A stretch of 64,000 bases of DNA from Acanthacorydalis orientalis (lineage: Eukaryota > Arthropoda > Insecta > Megaloptera > Corydalidae): NCBI GenBank assembly GCA_034766995.1, contig CM068323.1, positions 24,654,846 through 24,718,845 on the forward strand, in the 5' to 3' direction. Made by a program: the position numbers and the translations under genes. Numbering within the stretch: position 1 is the stretch's first letter; every line of letters begins with the position of its first letter. Below, in pieces: positions 16,185-26,804 of this stretch. Below the pieces are notes generated by a model. That model had not been told where the DNA came from, ran no database searches, and worked only from the letters and a program-made list of their open reading frames with translations.

Positions 16185-16437
16185 TTTATATATATATATA
16201 TATATTATATTTAGAAATATTCATAAATTATATCAAAATATATTTACACTAAGAAGTAAATTCTGTATTGTATTGAAACTATAATCGAATAAAATTAAAG
16301 AAAATATCTATTAAAGTGTATATCTTACAACAGTAATATGCAGCAACCATATCATCTTGAAAACTAGACACGACTGAATAAATAAATGTGTAATTTCACA
16401 GACACGAAAGTTCATGGCTGTAGGTTTATATAATTTT
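14204..16437. repeat. Divergent edge copy of the satellite unit (2234 bp)
   Basis: The first ~1.3 kb matches inner copies. From about 15528 substitutions appear, for example AATAAGATCAG for AATAAGAGCAG and GAAAATATATGTCAAGTATA for GAAAACATACGTCAAATATA. The 3' half carries one extra ~170 bp monomer around 15840-16010, a fused monomer at 15905-15970, an insertion of about 22 bp near 16056, and a longer TA tract. Together these account for the ~205 bp length excess. The same private variants recur in the truncated copy that follows. Confidence 0.85.
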
Positions 16438-16735
16438 CCAAATCTTATATAAATGTAACGTGCTGTGAAGCATTGACCTGCACATGATATAGACAAAGTG
16501 TTGTGAAGCATTATATAAACAATAAAAACAGACAGTATTATATAAACAACAAATACAGAACAGACAAATATACAAATACAATCAGGATAAAGAAAATGAT
16601 ACGTAAGGAACCTCCAAATATATAATAAGTGTATTCAGTAAGAGCAGATTCAAATATTTTTACTGATTTCAAATTTTAGATAACCTACATTTGAACTGAA
16701 AATATATGTCAAGTATAATCTTATTATGGATGATT
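16438..16735. repeat. Truncated terminal satellite copy
   Basis: The last copy runs 298 bp from the landmark and stops mid-monomer. It shares the edge-type variant GAAAATATATGTCAAG with the preceding copy, and lacks a two-base TA in the stretch that reads CAGACATAGTATT in inner copies. Confidence 0.85.
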
Positions 16736-16861
16736 TACTGCGTCGTTAATGGAACAACCGGCACGATGAACTCGGTCAAGTGAAATCAAAAGTCCATTGA
16801 TTTTTAAAACTATTTTTTTTTATTTGTTAACATGTTCTGCACAAGAAGTAGCTCTACGGAT

Positions 16862-16906
<45 letters not shown>

Positions 16907-17241
16907 CATACATACACACACACACACGCGCGTGTGTGTTATTTTCAATTCAATAGAATTCTGTATCGCACATCGAGACTTCACGATAACAACTATCAAT
17001 ATCGTGACGAAACAATATACACGGAATATTCCGAAACGGTATCTTTCACGGTCGATTATCGTCGCTCATCGTTCGATAGAGACGGGGAGACAGTTCAGGT
17101 AACTCGCAATCGTTAAAATAATACAGTCGAAGAACATCGGGCGCGTGCGGTCGGCGCGCGCCCGTGTTCGGTGTCGAGCGTATATCGGTAGAAATCGACG
17201 ACGGACTGTCTTCTTCTCTGTCTACTCTTCCTTTTTTCCAT
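16736..17241. other. Satellite/unique-DNA junction and 3' flank of CPE
   Basis: About 500 bp between the array end and the CPE stop codon. It contains a compound (TA)n(CATA)n(CA)n(CG)n tract at about 16864-16938, then composition jumps to CpG-rich sequence. Both strands show open frames here, but none has splice signals or family resemblance that I recognise. Confidence 0.6.
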
Positions 17242-19794
17242 TTACGCCGATCGTTTTCGGAACCACTCCCGACGGAACGCGTCCTCCGCTCGATTCTTCA
17301 TTCCGACGACGTCGATCTCGTCGTTCGCGCCGTCGGGGTTCGCGTTCGCGCCTCTGTCCAGTTTAAAGAAATAGTCCATCTGAAAAACGAAAAAAACCAC
17401 AACGTGAATTCCGCCGCATTCCGGGGACTCCGGTCCGCGTCGCCGTGCCGACGCCGCGGCCGTTCTTCTACACGGGCGCTCGATGAACGCGGCGCCCTAT
17501 CAGAAGCGTCGCAAACGCCGACCGAACACACTTTCAACGGGCGAGCGTAGAGAAACGCGTTCGAGACGAGCGCTTCGGACGGCAGCGGCGTCGGCGTCAT
17601 AGCCGGGCCGCGCCGTCGCGGTCCGAGGCGCCGCCCGGTTCGAATCGTCTACAATACAGACCGTCGTGCCGTATCTACGTTCGTGACGGTGACCGATTCT
17701 CACGGGTATACTCCCCGAAGATATAATTTTAATTAATATCTTAATAAATTAATATCTTAAGCCGAAACTTCGATTCGCGCGGCGTCCGTTTCGAGAGACT
17801 CTCGTCGTCGAATCGTACACGCGTGTGAGTGTAGTTGCAGATGCTGCGGGCGGCACGGTAACGAGACGTTCGCCCGGTTACACGAACGAGCGGTCCGTCT
17901 CTTTCGTCGATGACGGTATCGTGGTTTCGGGTTCTCGTGTAGATTCACACGGTCGGAACGTTTCGCCCGTCCCTCTTAATTAAAAACACACTCGTACACG
18001 AGACTTACGGGCAGCGGCTTCAGTCTGAAGTCGACTCTTTGTGCGGGACGTCTCGACGGATTCGTCACGTTGACGATCCGCGACGCTGGCAGATAACCGT
18101 CCCTGTACGCCGTCACCTTGTATCTCCCGGGCGTCAACAGTCTGAAATAGTCGCCGCCGTGCACTGGAACAGATCTCACTCTATATTCTCAGATAGATCG
18201 ACCGACCGACGGCCGGCCGGCACACACACACACATCGTACGAACAACACGCGACGAGGTGGCGCACGACCGACCGAGCGCCGCCACGGCGAACGGCCACG
18301 GTCGCTCCGCGAAAGAGAACACGGCCGACGACGAACACCCCGATAATATCGATTTATTTTATTCGACAGTCTCGTCCGGACCTCAGAGCCGGAGACCGAA
18401 TGATAATTCGGCCGGCGAACCGGGAAAGGTCGCCCGTGCCCAATTTAAAACACACAGAGGAACGTTCGGTTCGTCCGACACGACACGCGTCGTCCGTGTA
18501 TACGTACGAGACGCGAGACATTCGACCGTCGCTCGCACGACAGGTCGTACGTGCGGGTCCGGCAGCGGCCGGAACGAAAGCGGGGCCAGCTCGCCGCTCG
18601 AGCTTTTAATAACGAGCACGGCGAAAGGCATCCGGCTTCTTTGCGATTCTTCCCGGATTACGATCGAGCGCCACGTTTAACTCTCACGTTGCAATTCCGC
18701 GATTATATATTATACTTTCTTGTCGTATACCGGTCGTCGGGTCAAACAACGACTCCCGGGACGGTAACCACGTCGATGGCTCCCCTCCCCCGTATCACGA
18801 CAAGCAACAGCCCGAACGGTCGCAAAAAAAAAACCGGTCGCCCGTAAAAGGACACTCTCCCTGCCCCCCCCCCCGCGCCCCCCGCCACACGTTTCCCAGC
18901 ATAGCGCGACTTTAAGGTGTGTCGCGTGTGACGGCACGAATCGATGTCGAAAGCTCGACCGGCAAGCGGTGCCGTCTCCGCTACTGAAACCGGTACTCGT
19001 ACGTGCGACCGCGGCCCACACACGCGCACACACGCACGTCGTTCGTGCGTACAGCGGCGGTCGGTGAAAATCACGTTCGCTCGCCGTGCGTTCGACCGAA
19101 CGCGATCGCAAAGACAGACAGACCGACGTTCACCTGACGTGATGTCGTGCTGAATTTCGTATCCGGCGCCGGCGCTCACGTTCCTGACGTGGATCACCGC
19201 GTCGGGTATGCCTTGTTTCGTGATCGCGTCGTACACCATCCCCTTTATGCCGATGTGGGCCTGGAAACGTAGCACGGTTACCTCGCGCGTCGTCCGCGCA
19301 TCCGCGCGCACGCCGACCGAGCACAAAAACAAACAGACAGACAGACAGACAAACGCACGATACCTGCCACATGTACTCGACGAGCGCGTCTCTGTTGCGA
19401 TTCCATTCGGCTTCGAGTCGTTCGGCCGGCGGGTATTTCTCGCATCCGAGCTCGAGAGTGATGTCGAAATCGTTACAAGACAGGTAGCTGAAGTCTTGCA
19501 TGCCTGCGGGAACGGATCGAGTTCGAAGCTCTGTCCGAGAGGACACGAGTTCGGCCGGGAATGCGACATGTACGGCGGGGTGCCGCGGGCGCGACGCGGC
19601 GCGCGCGTCACGCTTTCTCGAAGACGTGCGGGGTTTTTTGCAACTTTTCCCGGACGTCGACTGCCCGTGACGCGCGACGTCTTCGTTCGCGTTCGTCGTG
19701 ACGTCCGTTACATCCGCGGACGAATACCGGTTTTCGGATCTTTTATGAGCTCGGGCCGCTCACATCCTCCGTCTCCCGATACGCGTGACAGCAA

Positions 19795-19840
<46 letters not shown>

Positions 19841-21105
19841 GGTCGTCACGCTTCCTGCATAACGGAACGTGTGCGTGCGTGCGCTAAAAAATCCTTTTCG
19901 CACGGACGACCGTACCCGGCGCGCCGTCGACGCCCCCACCCCCCGACACACATGTCGCACGCGGCTCCGCCGCCCACGCACCTCCGACGAGGCTGTACCA
20001 CTGCGCGCCGTTCGTGATTCCGCCCTGTTTCGCGAACTTGTTGCTGTCGGAGTCGCCGCAGCCGCGCCGCCTCGCGTCGGACATGTCCGCGTGCCTCGTC
20101 GCGTACGTAATCGCCAGATGGCTGCGGCGAGAGAACACAGCGCAAGACATGTAATGCAACACAGACACGCGCACGGCGCGCGACGGTAGAGGTACGCGTC
20201 GCCGTACACGATGCGAGCCGTGCCCTACCGGAACGTGTCGTCGTCCGGCGTGCCGCTGTACTCGTTGCTCTGGCGGCCGGAGCGGCTCTCGTCGTACGGA
20301 TAGTTCGCGACGAGGTCGCCGCCGTGCAGGTTCGCCGACAGCACGAACGGGATCTGCATGATGAACCTGATCACGGCCCTCGTCTCCGGCTGGATCTGTC
20401 GGCATCGTCGCGCGCCCGTCAAAAACAAACGAGGACGACGTCCGCGCCCGGTCGGAACGGCAGGACGTCGCGGCGGAAAAAGAGAAGTTCGAGGAGAGGC
20501 GACGATCGCGAGCGTCGTCGCGTCGCCCCCTCGCGAACGTCGCGATCTCCGTTCCGATCGACGAGGACGACGCGCGCGCGTGTCGATCGGTACGCGAAGA
20601 GATCGCGGAGAGATAGTGAGATCGGCGAAAACGATTCGACGCGCGCGACGGTGAACGAACGATGCGGCGGTGCGAGCGCGCTTCGACTCGACGTCGACGA
20701 TCATTCTCGACGGGTAACCGTTTCGAGCGGAGGCGAGGTTTTTCCGTACTTCTGAATCTCTCTACACGTAACTCTAAGTATAGTCGCGTTTATTTTGAAA
20801 GCCGGAGAATTCGCAAGTTAATAATGACATCTCAAGAATGAACAAGTAGATAAATGAACAAAGGCGAATTCAACGATCGAAATTCCACAACGAACGACCC
20901 GGACGTGCACCTTTCGCAATACGCAGACGCTCGTTCCACTCGATTCGTGACACCGGACGGGAACAGCGAATACCGAGCGTTCGCTTAAGCATTCGCATTC
21001 GCAGATACACCGGGCACATTCGGCGTTCGGCGAACGGCCGCACGTGCGGAGCCCCGGCTTTATAACTGAATCATGTATACGAACGGTTAAACACGTTATA
21101 TACAT

Positions 21106-21184
<79 letters not shown>

Positions 21185-21263
21185 CATGTACATATACATG
21201 TATATATATATATATACATATACATATCCATATACATATATATATATATACATACATATATAT

Positions 21264-21327
<64 letters not shown>

Positions 21328-22284
21328 GTATGTATGTACGTGTGTGTGTGTGTACATATATATGTGCGCGCGCATCGTACCGGCTCCGTTAGACGGTCGA
21401 CTTGCTCCATGAGATGATTGTTGTGGTCGATCTGATTCTCCTCGTTTCCGAACATGATGCGGTCGAGGTCCGGAAAGTTTCTGTTCAGGTCGACGGAGTT
21501 GTTGTTGACGCGTCCGATCAGGTAGTCCTTGCCGCCCTGCCGGAACAACGACCGACCGTCACACGGTCACAAATAAAAAAAAAAAAACGAACGGCGAACC
21601 GTGCGCGCGCGCGCACGGGTCAACGTCGACGACGCACCGTGTCGGTGGATATTTGCCATCCGTCCGGGTTCATCGACGGCATCAGATGTATCCGCGTCGT
21701 CTTGATCAGCGACCGCACGTCGGCGTCGCCGTCGCGCCACGACTCGCACAGGTGGTGCGCGAGTTTCAGCAGCAGCTCGCGGCCGAGCACCTCGTTCCCG
21801 TGCATGTTCGCGATGTACTTGAACTCGGGCTTCACTGCAATCGGAGAGACGGTTTCGTGTCGGTGCGACGGACACGTCCGCGCCCGACGGAGGTGCGACG
21901 CCGGACTCTGGCGGCGCGCGCGATCGACGTCCGTTACGGCGGCGCCGTCGCCGACGAGCGCCGCCGGCCGAGTCGCATCTCCGTCGAGCGCGGCCGTCGC
22001 ACGACGACACACTCACGCGGCTCGTGGTGTCCGGGCGTCGTCGAGAACGCGATCACGTGGAGCGGCACGCCGCGCACGGACGTCTCGCCGAGCGTGTACA
22101 CGCGCGTGACGTTCGGACACGACGCGTGCACGTCCTGCAGCACGGCGGCGAGCTCGTCGTTGTCGTGATGCTTGAACACGAACCGATCGCCGGAGCAGAC
22201 GGTCAGCAGGCACGCGACCGCCGACACGAACGCGGCGACGCGGCAGCCGCTGCGCGGACGGCGACGCCGCGCCGTCGCTCCCAT
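17242..22284 (-). CDS. Carboxypeptidase E-like prohormone-processing metallocarboxypeptidase
   Basis: Removes C-terminal Lys/Arg from peptide-hormone intermediates in secretory granules (M14 family, N/E subfamily). Exons, 5' to 3': 22017-22284, 21638-21834, 21381-21536, 20229-20395, 19982-20121, 19364-19503, 19134-19260, 18009-18163, 17242-17379; all phases join, giving 495 residues against 476 in human CPE. Residues 1-32 form an Arg-rich n-region and hydrophobic signal peptide. Zinc ligands are His101 and Glu104 in [11 protein letters not shown] and His231 in [27 protein letters not shown] lies at 172-182 and the catalytic Glu is Glu327 in [13 protein letters not shown] transthyretin-like domain follows (about 352-450; [18 protein letters not shown]). 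[10 protein letters not shown] and PYDESRSG point to CPE rather than CPD or CPM. The last exon encodes a charged tail ending [14 protein letters not shown], recalling CPE's amphipathic C-terminus. An upstream in-frame ATG at 22326 would add 14 residues; 22284 gives the better signal peptide. Confidence 0.9.
17757..17843 (-). other. Possible alternative last exon of CPE
   Basis: Splicing exon 8 (ending 18009, phase 0) to an acceptor after GTGCCGCCCGCAG would give 28 further codons, rich in His and Arg, ending in TAA at 17757. The phase fits, but the sequence resembles no CPE tail I know. The 17242-17379 exon has a better pyrimidine tract and looks more like coding sequence. If real, this is an alternative isoform. 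Confidence 0.2.
19797..19839. repeat. Poly(A) run of ~43 bases in a CPE intron
   Basis: An uninterrupted A tract (plus strand), preceded by GCAAAT, lies in the intron between CPE exons 5 and 6. No flanking target-site duplication or retroposed body is evident, so this may be simple slippage rather than a retroposon tail. Confidence 0.8.
21097..21365. repeat. Compound (TA)n/(CATA)n/(GT)n microsatellite in a CPE intron
   Basis: About 270 bp of TA, TACA and TG repeats occupy the intron between CPE exons 3 and 4 and account for its size. Open frames coding Tyr-Ile repeats here are repeat artefacts. Confidence 0.9.
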
Positions 22285-22326
22285 CCGCGGCTCGGCGTCG
22301 TCGCCGCGCGCTCGAACCACCGGCAT

Positions 22327-24765
22327 CGAACGGTTTCGACGCTCGTTCGTCTCTCTAAAAACGTACTGGGTTCGTTCGGTGCTTTTCGATCGTCGCGCTC
22401 GTCGGGGCGAGAGAGTCCACTGGACGGACGGACGGACGCTCGCAGTGGAAATCTACGCGACGCCGCACCCGTGCGCACGCGCCGCGACGTCACGGCGCAC
22501 GTCTGGTTCGTATAGATTTTAACGCGACGCGGACGAACGAACGGCGCGCACTCTTTTCATCGCGCCATCCGGACAGCAACAACAGAAACGTGCGTGCGTT
22601 CGCTCCGCTCCGCTCCGCTCACAATTCAGTTTTCTGCGCGCGAAAATGACAAGCGAACGACCGGCCGCCCGACACTAATTAATCGACGGCACTCGATCGG
22701 TCACGACAGAACAGCGTTCGTAGAACTCGTGACGTCGCGCGCACCGGTCGCAAACGTGACAACATATCGGGCTGACGAAACCGTTTCAAGTGATCGGAAT
22801 GATTTTCAATGTAGAATAATAGCCGTTGCGGTAAATGTATCTCTTCTTTGTATCTTGACAGTTATCGACCGCTGCGTCCTCGTGTCGCTTTTCACTCGGT
22901 CGCTAGCATCGGTCGAGGCTACGTCGTTACGGTCGCTAGGCTGCGGCTATTTCGACAAGATAGAAACGAGACGATACAGAGCGGTCGGTGAGATGCTCTC
23001 TCTCTATCGACCCGTTCCCGGTTATCGTGCAGACGCTAAACATTCGACAGCTCGCTTCGCGGATTCAACGGATTCGTCCAGTTAATTTATTGCGCGCCCG
23101 CGATTCGTCGACGCATTAAAATCTTAATTCGAGCGAGTGAGACGAACGGTCTGCCTCGTATTCTTCGGCAGCACCGACAACAAAAACAAATCGTACGGAT
23201 TTATTGACCGTTCGTCGTCGCGGACGGCGGCAAATGCACACTGAGTTTTACATGTTTCGACAGCGTTTATACACATACAGTCGAATCATGCGCGAAACGC
23301 AGGCAAAACATAGATGCACGATTCGAAATTCTTTCGCGCTATGTAAAGTCCGATCGGGCGGATCGGCGCGAACGAAATCGATCGGAAAATCGAGTTCGAA
23401 GCGTGTCCGGTCTATGCCGTGCAGACCGTTTCCCGGCACTTTTTTTTCTGCGCGCCGTTTCACAACACGCCAATATCGAAAATCTCGATTTTCGGGCTAC
23501 GCTACGAAACGGCGAAAAACTATCGTCCCTCGACACAAACGTTTACGGAGCATCAAAAAGAGAAAACCCGCCCGAACGACGCACGCATCGATCACGGCCG
23601 ACAGTGACCGGAACTCACAATTGTACAAAAAATGAAAATAGCGCGCCCCGTCGCCGACTTTCGGACTCGATTGTCGTTCGCGCGCGCCCGACGCGTTCGC
23701 AACACTTTCCCGCCGCGCATCGCGAAGCACTCGTCCCGAGTGTGTTTCGAACGAGCCGTACGGGACACGATCGCAAGCACGTGTCCCCCCTACGATCGAA
23801 ACCGTTTCTCCCGCCGGGACCGGTGCTTCTTCGTTCGCGAGCGATTTTCGAGGCAACGCGCCGAGCCGAGGACACCACGAAACGAATGCGACGCGATTAC
23901 CGGTCCGGGCTCGACACGCTGCACCGCCGCCCGATCGGGGTTCGTCGACCGAGGACGACGGACGGCCACGAACGCGGAAGTGACCGTTCCACGAGGCCGC
24001 CGCCGACGGACACGGAGGGGCGCGCTCGATCGATTTCGAACGGCGCGGGAGACGGAGTTAATCGGCCACCGCGCCGCCTAATCGTATTAAAGCCGCACAA
24101 ATGCACGCCGGACGGACACGTCCGTCCGGCCGGCCGACACTGTTCCGCCGTCGTGTCTCAGTACGAATCGCACCGCCATGGCAGAAGGTAAAAACAACAG
24201 CACGTATCGTCGCTTCGCATAGTCCGACTCGTGTACGTACCGGTGCGCGCGCGTTTATACATCGCGGTCGTACGTCGCACAGACGGACTCGGGCACGGCT
24301 GTCCACGCCGGCAAATATCACTGAACGAACGGATCGTCCCGGAGCGATCCGGGGAGCGACCGCCGCTCGCGACATAAAGACGACGCTCGCTCGGACGGTT
24401 GCCGACTGCGAATGTACGGAGGTCGTAAATATATAAAATCACACTCGACATCTGAAGAATATTCAGCACGATACGTCGAGTGTTCGGTGACTTTATTTCA
24501 ATATTCTGTTGCCGTTCGAAGCTACATCGAATATTTCCGATTCGAATCGGATCGTTTTCGATTTGCATTTTTTAAGCTCGAAACATATCGAATATGTAGT
24601 GACGTTGAATTAAGTATTCGTTCGTATTTGTCTTTTCTTAAAAAAAATATTACCGATTAGAAACTTACTTCTATTGACATCATTCTCCGCGTATTTTCAT
24701 ATCACGATGAATACATAAGGTCCTTGTAACCTGGCACTCGAACCCGTAGCGAGCTTCCGCATATA

Positions 24766-24854
<89 letters not shown>

Positions 24855-25161
24855 GTATATATATACACGCATTAATATATCGCGAACGTAGTGGGGCCAA
24901 ACATTGATAGAAGAAAACAAACGCCCGCCGTTCGGTACAAAGGCATCTCCCTACTCCGCACGGCCTCCAGTTCTAACGGGAGGGGGGGACGCCTCGTGGT
25001 GCACTGCCGTTTTTCGAAAAATCGTCGACGGTGTTACGCGGGTCGTCGTGTGTGGCGTACATGTATTGCGTCGGGCACGAACCCAGTAGCTGCATTTCGA
25101 TTCTGTCGTAGAATCGATCCGTGCGGTTTCACGTCCGCGAGAAACCGCCGACGCGAGTGCA
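22327..25161. other. Intergenic: shared upstream region of CPE and retinophilin
   Basis: About 2.8 kb between two divergently transcribed genes. It is largely CpG-rich and has many long open frames on both strands with no recognisable protein similarity or splice structure. It holds a short CGCTC pentanucleotide run (22600-22620) and a TA/CATA microsatellite (24761-24868). I see no gene in it; 5' untranslated exons and promoters of both neighbours are expected here. Confidence 0.6.
24761..24868. repeat. (TA)n/(CATA)n microsatellite
   Basis: Alternating TA and TACA/GTAT repeats upstream of retinophilin, with CATACATA on the left and GTATGTAT on the right, so the tract can fold on itself. Confidence 0.9.
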
Positions 25162-26365
<1,204 letters not shown>

Positions 26366-26403
26366 TGTACTGTCGTTGTATTGTCGCAGAGTTAGAATGT
26401 CGA

Positions 26404-26432
26404 ATGAATAAATAAATAAATAAATAAATAAA
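26404..26432 (+). terminator. Polyadenylation signals of retinophilin in an (AAAT)n run
   Basis: Several overlapping AATAAA hexamers occur in a tetranucleotide run beginning about 40 bases after the retinophilin TAA. They fit the 3' end of that transcript. The convergent kelch gene ends 373 bases further on. Confidence 0.7.
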
Positions 26433-26804
26433 TCAATGAAACGAAACGCACGACGTCTCCTCTCGTGTCCGCCGCGAACGCTTTCGAAATGTTTCGCGTC
26501 TCCGTGCCTCGCACGAAGACGGCGCCCCGTCGTGCAGACGACGGGGCGCACGCGGGGGACACGCGCGCGACTACATCGCCACTTCGACGGGTGTGTTTCC
26601 CTTTCGTCTAGAACGCGAGCGGTCGGGGGAAAGAACCAGCAGCACTTTCCTGAAACACGCACCTCGGTGCGCCGGAATGCGTGGAATGAAAAAAAAAACC
26701 GTTCCGTACAAGTGAAACCCGAGCATATATTTTAACATATACATATACGCGTGCACGCGTGCACGCGGCCACCGCCGACGGACCGCTCGTTCGCGCCGCT
26801 TCGT

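Larger units (their letters stand above)
1..16735. repeat. Higher-order satellite array, ~2.03 kb unit, 8+ copies
   Basis: Head-to-tail copies of an AT-rich unit fill this segment and continue past the left edge. Using the landmark CCAAATCTTAT, copies begin at 1, 2030, 4061, 6092, 8121, 10150, 12175, 14204 and 16438, so periods are 2029, 2031, 2031, 2029, 2029, 2025, 2029 and 2234 bp. The first seven copies look almost identical by eye; most length change comes from one internal (TA)n(CA)n tract. No copy carries a convincing gene. The array stops inside a unit at 16735, where GATTTAAATTAAACTGG of other copies is replaced by GATTTACTGCGTCG. The structure resembles centromeric or pericentromeric satellite, which is inference. 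Confidence 0.97.

Noticed and set aside
19208..19798. Long plus-strand frame opposite CPE exons, and similar antisense frames opposite the kelch gene (29487-30303) and cortactin (33802-34647)
   Set aside because: GC-rich third positions and CpG bias remove stop codons on the opposite strand; each overlaps exons with clear family similarity on the other strand.
21097..21365. Open frames of Tyr-Ile/His-Thr repeats over TA and CA arrays (also near 24.8, 25.9, 36.0, 36.4, 37.3, 39.9 and 63.0 kb)
   Set aside because: Pure translation of dinucleotide repeats; no splice or start context.
22594..24191. Several 80-262 codon frames in the CPE-retinophilin spacer
   Set aside because: Arg-rich random-looking sequence in CpG-rich DNA, no domains, no consistent exon structure, overlapping frames on both strands.
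24735..24762. Possible tRNA B-box (GGGTTCGAGTGCC on the minus strand), with similar short matches near 39.8 and 45.7 kb
   Set aside because: No A box, acceptor stem or cloverleaf could be formed; the surrounding sequence is microsatellite. At most eroded tRNA-derived SINE pieces.
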